From the NCBI GenBank assembly GCA_029204225.1, contig CM055113.1, forward strand, positions 32,799,363 to 32,863,362: DNA of 64,000 bases, read 5' to 3'. Both the position numbers and the translations under genes were made by a program. Below are positions 10,165 to 21,887 of this stretch, piece after piece. This DNA comes from Diphasiastrum complanatum (Eukaryota > Streptophyta > Lycopodiopsida > Lycopodiales > Lycopodiaceae). The first letter of the stretch is position 1. Each line of letters opens with the position of its first letter. The notes below the pieces were generated by a model, which did no database searches, was not told the origin of the DNA, and was given only the letters and a program-made list of their open reading frames with translations.

Positions 10165-11270
10165 CTAGTTACCTGAAACGCTGCCAACCACCATATATCA
10201 TTTTCTGACTGGACACTAAATTTGAAATCTTCTTGGTTTTTTGTTTGTGATAGAGCACCATTCATGAGAGTTACACTAACCCTTTCTATCTTCTGCCCTT
10301 TCACAATTTCTGACTCATCTAACTTAAGTACTATGATTATTTTGCCATTCACCTTTTTGTAGGTTATATCATAGAATGTGACGATGTATCTCAGCAAGTA
10401 ATTTAGATCAACAAATAAATTGTTTGATGAATTATAGAATATCGATCTTCCATCAGTTTCATACACCTCCTCAATATGAAATGGAGTTCCAGTGATCTTA
10501 TGCACACCTATGTTTAATGTATTTCTCTCTTTCTTCAAGTGATATGTCCTAGGGATTGGGACTTTTCTAATTTGAACTTGCTTAAAAAGCTTCTCTAATT
10601 AGTTTAAATATTGTTGCATATGCTTCCTACTAATACCTGCAAAATCACAAGCACCCTAAACTATAGTCTTATCTAAAATATTTTGAATGTCCACCATCAA
10701 AGACTCTGCTATTTTACACTTTACATTTGAAATCCTATTGTTCATCATGATACGCTCAGTGAATTTGCAAGTCAATATTGTGCCCAATGACATTTCTAGT
10801 GAAACATTGTCTTTAATATTCCGAGGAGCTAATAATGCAGATCTGCAAAAAAAACAGATAGTTAACAAAATATCACCATAGCTGAAATTAAATCCCAATG
10901 TCATTGAAAAACTTACAAAATTCAGAATATGCTTACTTGAATGCACAGATCCTTCTATTTCGATAACCTCCTTTTAAAAGCGTTTGAATATTCTTGCAAC
11001 TTTGTCGCTTTTGTTTCTTACTTTTAGCCTTCTTCTTTACCAAATCCACATCCTTCAGTAATTGTAAGTTTTCAATACAAATAGATTGTAAGACTGATTA
11101 CATTTGCTCTAGTTCTGATTTGATATTGATTGTTATCTTCTGTAATGATTCATTTTTTTTTTTAAGTTGTTCATTTTCTTCTAACGTCTTTTGGAGATGA
11201 CAATCTCTATTCTGACAATAAGAGGATATTCGAATTAACTCATCTTCTAAAAAGTGAACTTTAATCATAT
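10165..11270 (-). pseudogene. Transposon-like gene: coiled coil plus unassigned C-terminal domain
   Basis: On the minus strand, 11265-10940 encodes a heptad-like coiled coil (LEENEQLKKKNESL, SELEQM then a stop, KKAKSKKQKRQ) ending ICAFK at a GT donor. After an intron to about 10846 the frame resumes with SALLAPRNIKDNVSLEMSLG and, past two stops, GACDFAGISRKHMQQ. It then runs through KKERNTLNIG, LFVDLNYLLRYIVTFYD, VLKLDESEIVKGQKIERV, SVTLMNGALS and VQSENDIWWLAAFQ to a GT donor near 10170. The ERVS-x-TLM...VQSEN-x-WWL block has the look of a conserved domain found in mobile-element genes, but I cannot name the family. At least three stops make it a pseudogene. It is convergent with the acidic-protein gene of locus A. 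Confidence 0.5.
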
Positions 11271-11289
11271 GAAGTTGTTTTCCATGGTT

Positions 11290-12990
11290 TTGAATTTAGT
11301 CAATTTATACTGCGAACTGTTAACAATTCTTAACTGTGACTATAGACACTGTGGTTATATCATTGGAGTTGGGGAGGCCTTGGGAGTGGTGTGGGCAAGC
11401 AAATAAGCAATATTGTTTTATTTATTTTGATATTTTTGTATATCCTACATGGCATTCCTTAAAGGGTCTTTTTGATATTGAGAACTTTTCTAATGGTCCC
11501 TATTTATACAACAGTAGCAACACATTAGCATTCACACGTGTGGATACAAGTACAACAAGAAATTTAGCATTCTACACAATCAAATCGAAGACATCAAGAA
11601 GAGAAGACAATAACACATATTGAAGATATCAAGAGGAACCTGAGCTTGAAGAAGACAATAAAATTGAAGATGAATGTTCTCCAAAGATAGAGAAATTTTT
11701 TAATACATTCTCCACACAAGTATAGCTATCTATAGCAGTAAATGTGTCATTTGGCCACTTGTCAAAAATTGTCCTAAATTAGTAGTTTCTAGGTACTTCA
11801 CAAGAAACTTAGATTTTCATTACTAGATGCAAACATTTGGTTGATAACAGTTACCACAAAACCACTTTTCAACCGAGTTTCCAGATCTTGAATGAACTAC
11901 AATATAACATCAACCAAATCAAGATCATTGTTTTCCATTGGGAAAATGAATACTGAAAACAACCATTCGATTAATTCCACCAGAATCACCGTTCAACTGA
12001 ATCAAATCTATAGCCTAATCAACCAAGTGCCTCTATACCACTAATCGAATCCTCGATCAGTGCTACCACAAAAATTCCCAAAGATTATCTACATTATCTC
12101 TATCGAGATGACAATCAACCGAAGCAAGACCTAACACTTCTGCATCAACCGAGTCTTTGGTTGTCATTAACCGAAACTAATCTATCAACCAAGTGTTCAC
12201 TCTTGCTTCAACCAAATCTCACCAACTTCAACTGAGTATGACCCATTCCAACCGAAACCTCCAAAACATCATCATGTATTGAGTATTTTTGGAAGGGGAG
12301 AAGTGATATCATTCGATTCTGTTGAACTACAATCAGCTTGTTCATCAGCCGAGACTGTGAGCCGAACCATTAGTCGAATTTGTTGGCTCATCACTAGCTG
12401 ATTTCATTAGCTCACTCATCAGCCAATTTTGTTGACTCTCCAATAGCCATGGATCCTTTGGCACAATAATCAGCCGAACATTTCGACACAATCATCAACC
12501 GAATACTGTGACTAAATCATTATTCGAGCCAAGTTTACTACTGCATTAACGAGTTCTTTCTGCAAACCAATGGTTACCACTTCAGCCGAGTTCTTGAATA
12601 GTTCATTTATTAAAATATTCTACTGAAACCACATTTTAAACTCTAAGTGTTGTAAATCTAGCCTGAGTTCAAATCCAAAGTCTTCTTATTCAAAACAAAA
12701 CAAAAAAAAAGAACCACAAAACAAACCATAACAGATGGAACACCACTATGATCCAAATACGACAGAAGAATATCCACTTGAAGTAGTATCATGTACATCT
12801 GGACAAATTTGAAATCATAGGTTCTCCCGAATGAAGTCCCAAATACAAGGACCTCTTCCACAAATCCATTTGAGAAATGGAAACCTAATGGAGCTGAGTC
12901 ATCACATGTCCAAGCTTGTTTTAATGGTGCAGAATCATCACATGCAAGAGCACACCTAACAGGGCTTTTGCTAACCAAGGAACTCGCATT
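11290..12990. other. Non-coding stretch with many CCGA(A/G) repeats
   Basis: No gene recognised. From about 11870 to 12600 short words such as AACCGAA, CAACCAA, CAGCCGA and ATCGAATC recur every 20-40 bp in loose form. This could be the decayed LTR or leader of the gypsy gag fragment that follows on the plus strand, but no LTR ends were found. Confidence 0.35.
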
Positions 12991-12994
12991 GAGA

Positions 12995-13428
12995 AAAGAA
13001 CCCGAAAATTAGATCTACCAAAATATGATGGTACCCTCAAAGATTCTTACAGATCTCTGAGAATGCATGTGAAATTTATGGTGAGACATCCAATGACGCT
13101 ATGGTCCAACTCTTTTCAATGACCATGATTGACAAAGCATGTGAATGGTTTTTTAACCTGGATCGTGAAAATAAAATTGATTGGTCTCTATTGAAAGAGT
13201 TGTTCATCAAACGATTCAAGCCATTTCATTTGATGGAAAGTCCTTTTGTCAAATGGAGTAACATCAAAATGGAAAAAGATGAAAAGGTACGAGACTATAT
13301 AAAACATTTCAAGCGTTTAAAAAGTCAAGTACAAGAACATCACACTGAAAAGATGCTCATAATCTTGTTCTTAGTAGGGCTCCCAAGGCGGATTAGACGT
13401 GAGCTTAAATCAAATGATGAGTATAAAC
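12995..13428 (+). pseudogene. Gypsy (Ty3) gag fragment
   Basis: Starts with RKLDLPKYDGTL and, after a frameshift, continues ACEIYGETSNDAMVQLFSM, CEWFFNLDRENKIDWSLLKE, F-x-KRFKP and LVGLPRRIRRELKSNDEY. This is the retrotransposon gag core. It is a paralogue of the minus-strand gag at 35.1-35.7 kb, which shares LDLPKY, YGEIYP and LPKRIRRELKRHNEY. It is cut at 13428 by a Helentron endonuclease fragment, so zinc knuckle, protease and polymerase are missing. Confidence 0.8.
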
Positions 13429-14010
13429 ACATCTCATTATTCAATCACTAAACACTAGATCATTATGTAAATACAAATACAATATTCTAAATGATCATAA
13501 TCTAATGGCATCTCACATACTGTGTTTACAAGAAACACAAACTCATCATCATGCACAATTTTTTGCAACAAGCTTTAAAGCCATTGACAATTATGCCTTT
13601 ACAGGATCAACAATATTGTATCGTAAAACTGAATCCCTTGAACACGTTCAACTATGTAATTCATTGCATAGTGAAATCATTCATGCGACATTCTATTATA
13701 AAACCTACAGTATACATATAATTGCAATATACAGACAACCAAACTCCAAAATTTCCACATCTTCTGAACAATTAAATACAATACTTACCAACGTTCCTAA
13801 AAACCACACCAATTAACATCAATATTAATGCATTAAGCCCAAATAACAATTACCAAAAACTTGACTCGGTTATGTCTAGACATAATTGGCTTTTAGACAA
13901 GTGACAACTATATTTGGCACACAATTGGATCATGTCTGGACAAATATACAAAATTCACAAAATCTGTCACGATCTAAATAAACGTACAAATAAGATCACA
14001 TTTCCACAAT
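13429..14010 (+). pseudogene. Second Helentron endonuclease fragment
   Basis: Begins mid-domain with HLIIQSLNTRSLCKY, followed by MASHILCLQETQTHHH, ILYRKTESLEHVQL, IIAIYRQPNSKIS and, after a frame break near 13800, DSVMSRHNWLLDK and FGTQLDHVWTN. The C-terminal DH-x-WTN matches the catalytic Asp-His end of APE-type endonucleases. The segment is closely similar to the endonuclease at 5.5-6.0 kb on the other strand, so they are two copies of one family. It directly abuts gypsy gag on its left and lies about 180 bp from the stop codon of the decarboxylase gene on its right. Confidence 0.75.
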
Positions 14011-14188
14011 GCCACAATGCCCTTGTTTTTATTGCATTAATGTTAGCATTATGTTTTACATATTTTGATACGAGAGGTACATGAGCCCTCTATCTCCAAA
14101 CTTCAAAGATCAACTTACACAAACTTTTCTAAACATTGCTTCAACGAGCATTTTCTTAATTGTCTCAACTTTTGATAATAATCTTCTT

Positions 14189-16050
14189 CTACCCAGAGTA
14201 TCCACGACCCCAATGTGGCACAAAGGACGCTATTTGTGCGGAAGTGATAGGAGTGTCAGTAAATCCTTTGATGATGGCAGATGCCTTAGACAGATTAAAC
14301 TCAGGAAAGGCTCCCTCTTCGGAAAGGTCAGAGATGAGTGCATCAACCAAGTGTGTGGTCACATGGTTCATGGTGAACACATGCGAGTAGTTGCGATACT
14401 CATTTCCCACAATCAAGATCTCGTTCGACAAGGAGTACTTCTTAACAATATCTGGGCGAGCCTGACGGAAGCGAACGGTGAGCGCGAGCTTGGATCGAGC
14501 CACCCAGAGGTCCTTGCCCAGCTTCTTCTCCAACCCTCGTAATTTGTCGTATGCGTATTGTGCCATGGCCTCATTCTCCTCCGCCTTTTTCATCTGATCC
14601 TCATAGCTTAGTTCGGACAGTTGGTGCCAAAGGATGATCGGGGAGAGACCGCTGCGAGAGCCAGCGAACGTGGTGTCAGGAGAGCCTATGTACTCAGGGA
14701 GGCTGGGGGGCGAGAGCTGATACTTGGTCTTTGTCATGAAAATTCCACATGGTACGGGAGATCCCACCCATTTGTGGCCACTCATGGAGATGGAGTGGAC
14801 GAAGGGGAGGCGGAAATCGAACACGGGACCTGACTCCGGGATGAGCTTGGGGTCACGTTCATGTGCCATTTCGATGAAGGGCATGTACGCAGCACCCAGT
14901 GCACCATCGACGTGGATCCAAAAGCCCGTGCGCTTGTCGAACAACCCCGGTGAGTATTCTACCAGACGTTCGTCGAGATGATAACGCTTCATGATCGGCA
15001 TGAGCTGCTCTCCAGCTTCCTGGACGTTGTCGTAGGCACCCTTGAAGGTGCTACCATAGTTGAACGAAACCAGGATTGGGTATCCCTTTGCTGCGAAGAA
15101 TTCCACGAGCTCCTTCAGTGCAGCGATGTCGATCGTCCCTTCGCCGCCGCCGCCGCCTTCGGATGGCACCTCCTCAGGCCACCTGCCTTTAGCCCTCCAT
15201 TTGGGCAAGGGGCAATCATTGGGATACCTCTCCATGCCCAACTCATAGAAGGTTTTAATCGCAATGAGGCTCATAGCCTTGGCAAACGAGTAGTGGGTGT
15301 CCTCCGAGTAGAATGCGACAGGCGTGTAGGCATTGGGATTGTACTTTGGCAACGGGGCTTGACGAAGCACCAAGCGTGGTGGCAGAAAATCAGCCGCTGC
15401 TGAGGGTATGATATGACTATCCGGAGTTTCCTCCCACAATAAGACCTTGCCACCCAAGTAATCACGAGCATTCCACATGGCGTACATGTTCGCCTCGGTC
15501 GATCCCATGGTCAGTGAGAATCCCCAATAAGTTTCACCATCTCGTTTGTCATGGGGCCACTTTGCATTCCACAATGATGCGTAGTAGTCGAGGACGGCGC
15601 GCTCCATCAGCTTGCTGTTCGTGGTCAGTCCCCCATCTGCAAAGGGATCACCAATGTTGTTCACCTGAACCAATCAAACGAACATGCAAGTTATAACTTA
15701 TTACAACAGAAGTAGCTTGCAACCAAAAATGCAAATTACTACAAAATTACCACAAAATTACCAGCAGCACACACGGAAGATCTTACGTGAATATTAAGGT
15801 ATGGGGCAATGTCATGCTCGTAATCCATCTTCTGGTTGACCTGGTACCCCAAGAAGTTCGACTGCTGGATCTTCAGGTACGACAACGTCTTCTCTAGAGT
15901 CAGCTTTCGCACCTCTTCGGTGGGTGCGTAGTAGCCGAGACCATAATGCACATCCTTGAGGAATGGAGGGGGAGGCGGGTACACATGCTTGGGATCTTGG
16001 ACGGGCTCAGTGATCCTGGGCACTGGGGAAGTATTTCCTGACTTACTCAT
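14189..16050 (-). CDS. Group II PLP-dependent amino acid decarboxylase (histidine/serine decarboxylase-like)
   Basis: Two exons on the minus strand: 16050-15787 and 15664-14189, separated by a 122-bp GT-AG intron in phase 0. The splice joins LNIH to VNNIGDPF. The product is 579 residues from MSKSG. Seen: Gly/Thr-rich MGSTEAN after the first helix region; DTHYSFAKA with a stacking His near 212; HVDGALGAAYMPF with the pyridine-binding Asp near 341; SMSGHKWVGSPVPCG with the PLP-binding Lys near 386; and an FAGSRSGLSPI loop. These are the landmarks of the type I fold aminotransferase-like decarboxylases; S-x-HK-x-x-G-x-P-PCG is shared with plant serine and bacterial histidine decarboxylases. The substrate cannot be decided. 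A GGGGGEG stretch near 258 is unusual. An upstream in-frame ATG at 16137 would give 608 residues, but the TATA-like element position favours 16050. No stop or frameshift, so probably functional; likely cytosolic, as no clear signal or transit peptide is seen. Confidence 0.85.
15665..15786 (-). other. Single intron of the decarboxylase gene
   Basis: Donor CAC|GTAAGA and acceptor GGTTCAG|GTG are canonical, and the intron falls between complete codons. It is short and AT-rich in contrast with the GC-rich exons. It shows the gene is expressed as a spliced plant transcript rather than being bacterial contamination. Confidence 0.85.
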
Positions 16051-16137
16051 ATTCTCGAGATCAAGCGAATGCACAAGCAGAGACCAAAGTTCAAACAAAG
16101 AGGAGTAGATGTCCGTGTCTAGAGATATGGAACTCAT

Positions 16138-16158
16138 ATATATATATATGTATAGTGT
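16138..16158 (-). promoter_or_regulatory. TATA-like element upstream of the decarboxylase
   Basis: On the minus strand the sequence reads CTATACATATATATATATAT, directly before the ATG at 16137. If used as a TATA box, transcription would start about 25-35 bp downstream, inside the first codons of the longer frame. The first ATG in such a transcript is at 16050. This supports the shorter start but is positional inference. Confidence 0.4.
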
Positions 16159-16599
16159 GTTCCTGTATCAGGAACCTCGTTAGCAGCATGAGTGATTCAC
16201 AACGCCGCGGTAGCAGGAGAGCGAATAACGAATATGCTATGGTCCGACCGACAGTCATTATTGGACGTAATTTGGTTGGCAGCCACTTTTGTACGTCACC
16301 GACCAGCTTTCGTCAGGTGATCTCTTGCTGAATCACGTGAATCACAATGTACAAAGGTCAATTGATGACTTTTAATACTAGAATTGATGGCTTTTTGTAT
16401 TTTTTCAAAACAGATGAACGCGATGTACAAAATGTCAATTTCTTCAAAACAGATGAATCATGATTCAGAAAAAGTCATCAATTCTAATACTAAATGTCAA
16501 GAGAGTAAACTCAATTTTTTTGCATTTTTATTGGATTGTGAGATCATTTAATATGTTTGTTGATGTGGGTTAATTTTCATTTATTGATATGAACACTTG

Positions 16600-19500
16600 T
16601 TAATCCTCTCTTTTGTGCATTAGTGTGATACCTTTCATTCAAGAATAACTTTTCACCCATGTAGATTCATTTTTTATTCAAGATTCTCATTTTCTATCAC
16701 ACTTTCTGTGCATGTGCATGTGAACAATGGTACTTCCACCTTACTTGTCATTTCATTCAAACTTACCTCTTCACCCAAGGTTCAAATTTAACATCTTTCA
16801 TGGACATATAAACTTATTTCCGAACACCTTTCTTTAATCGTACATCTTTTCCTTAATAAAATAAACGAGAAGTGTAAATTTTTACCTAGACAATTTGAAA
16901 GTGTAGTATTGTAGCGCAGGCATCCCAAAGGGAGCCGGGAACCACGACGTAGCTTCCCAGCCTTCAACTCTTGCCGTCCAAACCCACTTGACATACAAGC
17001 AGCCAACTCGCCAACAACGATCAGGCTTAACCAACTAGAAGTTCAGAAACCAACATTGAGATCCAACCTGGCGCCATGCCAGATCGGGGGTCCCGATGTG
17101 GGTGACTTCCCTCCAAGCAAGCCGCCTCACATACATCAAACTTAACCAACTCGAAGCTTCGTTACAAACGAGTAACATCCATTCCAAGCAAGTGGTTTGA
17201 CTTACGTCAAACTTAACCAACTGAAAGCTTCATCACGAGCACTGGAAGCCAACCTGGCACCACGCCAGACTGGACAGCCATAAACAGATAACTTCCACCC
17301 AAGCAAGCCATCCAACTCAGTCGATAGGTTAGAGCCCGTTCCCCAAGAGCTTAACCCATTCACGTTCATGCAAGGAACACTCAGAATCACAAGCCGCGAC
17401 AGATATGGAGACAACCAGTTCCTGGATCAAATGGTCCCGACAGCATACCACTGGTGCCACGGACCGAATGGTCCCGACGGCATACCGTTGGCGTCCCGGG
17501 ACACGACCCTCAGCTATGTGCCAAATTAAAAATTTTGAAGCGGCCTTACAACTGGCGCTTTTACCTAACACTGAAATCCAGAAGGTAATCAGAGTCAGTT
17601 TGAGGAAAATCCCACTTTATTGATAAATCTGAGAAGGTTACATTTCAAGTGTGTGACCGACCCTAGTCTCCGAGGCGCTGGCATGCCAAGGCGAGTGCCA
17701 GGACAACATTCCAGCAAGGGAGGCTGAGACTTGGTTGGAGCTCGCCCTGAGTCGCAACCCGCACTCCCTATAATATTGGTGGGATTCGCCACCTCCCCTC
17801 ATACCAAGTACTCTACCCAGGCTGGTAAAGCAAGTTTTCTCTCTCTAAGATTTTCTCTCTCTAGAAAGTCATTTTCTCTCTCTAGAATTTATTGATCCCC
17901 AGACTCCCTTTAATCATGTCTAGATCGTGTGAGGTGATTGCACATCGATCTGAGCTCTCTGGACTTCGCTAGAACCGATCAAAGATTTTCAGCCATAGGA
18001 ACTTGGCGCCGGCTAAATTCTGGTCATAGTGGCGCCGGTGGCGCCGGGAGCAGCAGGGGCGCTGCTGGCGCCGGGGACAATGCTGGCGCCAGTGACGCCG
18101 GAAGTAAAGCTTGTAAAGGTAGCTTTACAACAAGTATTCACCTTCCAGCATCATGTGCATCATGTGACAAGCAAAGCAATCACAAGAAATATCATTAAAA
18201 AAACACAAGAGGGTAGTCAAACATCTAATTTATGAATACTAATATTAAGAGTGATAAATTTAATACTTATTTATTCATTTTTATCATGTTTTGGTATGTG
18301 TGGGTTTGAACGTTTGAACTTGTAACCTTTGGTTGGAGGAAGGTGGGATTGTTCTAAAGCAAAGAAGGTACAATCTTCTTTTTTATCTCTTTAATATTAC
18401 TTTCCTAGTTTAGTACATTCATTTTTTATTCAAGATTCTCTTTTTCTATCTCACTTTTTGTGCATGTGCATGTGAACAATGGTACTTCCACCTTACTTGT
18501 CATTTCATTCAAACTACCTCTTCACCCAAGGTTCAAATTTAACATCCGTCATGGAAATAAAAACTTATTTCCGAACACCTTTCTTTAATCGTTCATCTTC
18601 TCCTTAATAAAATAAACGAGAAGTGTAAATTTTTACCTAGACAATTTGAAAGTGTAGTATTCACCTTCCAACATCATGTGCATCATGTGACAGGCAAAGC
18701 AATCACAAGAAATATCATTAAAAAAACACAAGAGGGTAGTCAAACATCTAATTTATGAATACTAATATTAAGAGTGATAGATTTAATACTTATTTATTCA
18801 TTTTTATCATGTTTTGGTATGTGTGGGTTTGAACGTTTGAACTTGTAACCTTTGGTTGGAGGAAGGTGGGATTGTTCTAAAGCAAAGAAGGTACAATCTT
18901 CTTCTTTATCTCTTTAATATCACTTTCCTAGTTTAGTGTGATACCTTATTTGTCATTTTCATTCAAGAATCATTTTTCACCCATGTACATTTATTTTTTA
19001 TGCAAGATTCTCTTTTTTGTCTCTTTAGTCTCATGATTAGTATATCCACCTTGTCATTTCAATCAAACTTACCTCTTCACTCATGGTTGAAATTTAGCAT
19101 CCATCATGGACATAAAATGATATTTCTAAACACCTTTCTTTTATCATACATGTTCTCTTTGATAAAATAAACGAGAAGGGTAAATTTTACCTCTCAAGGG
19201 TAGTATTCACCTTCCAGCATCATGTGATAAGCAAAGTAATTACAAGAAACATCATCAAAAAAACACAAGAGGGCAGCCTTAAACATCTAATTTATGATAC
19301 TTTTAAGAGTAATAAATTTAATACTTATTTATTCATTTTAATTTTATTTTTGTATATCCTCACTTGTGCGAGTTTGAACTTTGAACTTGTAACCTAATTT
19401 GGTTGCAGGAAGAAGGTGGGTTTGTTCGCAAGGAAAGCATGTACAATCTTCTTTTTTATCTCTTTAGTATCACACATTAGTGTCATACGTTATTTGTCAT

Positions 19501-19920
19501 TTTCTTTCAAGAATCCTTTTTCACCCACATACATTTTTTAATGCAAGATTCCCTTTTTTATCTCAATAGTCTCACTTCTTGTGCATGTGCATGTGCATGC
19601 AAAATAGTACATCCACCTTACTTGTCATTTCATTCAAACTTACCTCTTCACCCGTGGTTGAAATTTAACATTTGTCATGGACATAAAATGCTATTTCCTA
19701 ACACCTTTCTTGAATTATCATGCATGTTCTCCTTGATAAAATAACCAAGGCTAAATTTACCTCGACAATTTGAAAGGGTAGTATTTACCTTCCAACATCA
19801 TGTGACAACAAGTAAAGCAATTACAAACATCATGAAAAAAACACAAGAGGGCAATCTTAAACATCTAATTTATGCATACTTCTAAGAGTAATAAGTTTAA
19901 TACTTATTCATTCTGTCACT
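16600..19920. repeat. Tandem array of about 0.52-0.55 kb units
   Basis: Four units share GTACAATCTTCTT, a TGCATGTGCATGTG core, CAATTTGAAAG.GTAGTATT and an AACACAAGAGGG segment. Unit marks GTACAATCTTC fall at 18368, 18891 and 19441, giving periods of 523 and 550 bp. The first unit is split by the LTR at 16910-18132 (left part to 16909, right part from 18138). Units 1 and 2 are most alike and the last is most degraded. No coding potential is seen. Confidence 0.85.
16910..18132. mobile_element. Solo LTR (1223 bp) with TSD AGTAT
   Basis: The element starts TGTAGCGCAGG and ends TTTACAACA, i.e. TG...CA. It is flanked by AGTAT at 16905-16909 and 18133-18137. The neighbouring tandem unit at about 18640-18665 shows the same site without the insertion, which fixes both ends to the base. 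It holds internal sub-repeats around CTTAACCAACT (about 17024, 17145, 17210) and several GGCGCC palindromes near 18005-18095. No internal coding region lies between two LTR copies, so it is a solo LTR. A second copy begins at 62996 and a 3' fragment lies at 30627-30794. Frames inside it are not genes. Confidence 0.85.
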
Positions 19921-20068
19921 CAACCTATCACATCTAAAGGAGGTAAAAGGGGGGCTCAATAAGATTCAAGCATGTCCTAAGGCATGTTCCTACTTATAGG
20001 CTTGAAGCCATCACTTGTATTAGAGTTTTTTGGAGTTAAGTGAGATATTGCACATTTTGGTCATTTTG

Positions 20069-20204
<136 letters not shown>

Positions 20205-20456
20205 GAGTTTTTTCCTTGTAGATTTCTCTCTCTACTCGATGAGAAGGATTCTCATACTTAGTTTTTATTTGCTCAACTCCCCACATGTGTCAGAGTACTT
20301 GTATGGTTGTTTGAAGCATGTGATCAAGTGCTCTTGCCTTAGATTTGTCATTAAGATCTTGATTATCAATCTATGTTTCATCTTTGTGCAATCACCAAAG
20401 CTTAGAAGATCATTATCACACTTTTTGGCTGCATCCCACATGTGTAAAATTTCACA

Positions 20457-20468
20457 TGGTATCAGAGC
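20457..20468 (+). other. Primer binding site (initiator Met tRNA) of a copia element
   Basis: TGGTATCAGAGC is the standard plant iMet primer binding site and directly follows a CA that would end the 5' LTR at 20456. The LTR start was not located; it probably lies before the (TC)n tract. Confidence 0.75.
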
Positions 20469-21885
20469 TTACCTATGCTATTTCATGCATTCATTAGGAA
20501 ATTTTTGAGAAATTTGCCTTGAAATCAAGTTTTTGAGAGTGTAATCACATCTCCATGCTATCTTTAAAAAATTTGGATCAAGTAGGTTCATTATCATATT
20601 GATTGGACCAGATCTGGTATTATACAGATTTCAGTGTTCAAACACGTGTGAAGGACATCCAACTTTGACCAAGTGGTTCTCTTCCAAGTTAGATCCAAAT
20701 TTCATGCTAGATAGCTTGCCAGAAAGTTGATGAAGTCAAGATTGTGTTGCAATTGGTTCCAAGTCATTTGGATCTTTCAATCCAAAGTTAAAGGCATTTG
20801 AATCAAGTGAGTTAGGGCACCCAACCTGGTTGGACACATTTTCTTTGACTGATTTCATGCTTGTTTGATCCCAAAACTCAAGAAAAGGCTTGCGAATCCC
20901 ATCTATTTGAGATCTAGACAGCTTTTTTAGGTCATAGCCACATAGATTCATGCAATTCACTTGTATTTGAGAGATTTGTGGATATTTTGAGTGCTTTCCC
21001 CGTGCTTGAGACATGTTGGAAGTATTTCTAGTTTACGCGATGGCTAGATCTACATACGGGTGTAGTATAGAGTTAGGGAGGATCGTCCACATTTTAAGAA
21101 TCTACCTAAGCTTTTCAAATGGAAAATAACAAACAATGACGGGAGCACCAAGGTTTTTCCAACTGGTGCTCAGTACGGAGATAAAACTAACTTGACTAAG
21201 GCTTACCCAACTAACCAAGATTAACAAGCAAAAACCCTTGCTAAGGTTTTCCCAACTAGCAAGTTCACTAGACCAGACCCTAATTTAACACCCAAAAGGG
21301 AGGTGGAAATAATAGATTGCGGCTAACTAAATAAATAACAAATAAAACATGCCACAATAAATCCAATGAAAGGAGGCAAGCAGGCTTCTCTCAAGCTATG
21401 CACCTTCCAATGGGAACACAAGTGAAATAGCAAGATAATCTCAAAAGAGAGAAATTAGCTTGATCTCAAAAGTGTTGTGTACATGGCAAATACCTTTATA
21501 GCAAGGAGGGTCTTCCATAAGTATCCACTAACTTATGGGATTAGCTTAAAACTAGCCATTCTAGAACTTCTACATTAAGACTTAGAACTTTAAAAGTTTC
21601 TAACTTTGAAACTTAAGATAATCGCATGTGTCTTGTCGGAGTTCGAAAAGAGGCTATTTCCCTCTTTACAATCATCTCTTCTCTCCTCGATAAGATCCAT
21701 GGGGCCTTTGGTAGGACAATCGAAGTCCCCACTGTTTGTGGCCATAAATCGGCCATCTTTTCCACTTCTTTTAGGTCATCTCGTGCTCCTTTTTTATCTT
21801 TCGACCCAAAAAAAAAGGCAGAAGTGGATGGAAGGTAGGAAGTTTATTGTATTTGATTGTATGTAGTAGAATAGATCTTGCATTT
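20469..21885. other. Leader and foreign insertion in a deleted copia element, no gene seen
   Basis: After the primer site comes untranslated leader-like sequence to about 21010, then unrelated AT-rich sequence starting near the CGCGATGGCTAG at 21035. No gag, protease or integrase frame was found. The frame at 21606-21866 has no family feature. Confidence 0.4.
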
Positions 21886-21887
21886 GC

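Noticed and set aside
12658-12978. Minus-strand frame of 106 codons
   Set aside because: No family feature; it lies in probable leader sequence upstream of a plus-strand gypsy gag fragment.
14081-15403. Plus-strand open frames of up to 153 codons across the decarboxylase region
   Set aside because: They are antisense shadows of the GC-rich decarboxylase exon, which has all catalytic motifs on the minus strand.
16788-17792. Short open frames on both strands inside the TGTAGCGCAGG LTR and its second copy at 62.9-63.6 kb
   Set aside because: The frames lie within a non-coding LTR defined by TG...CA ends and target duplications and show no family motif.
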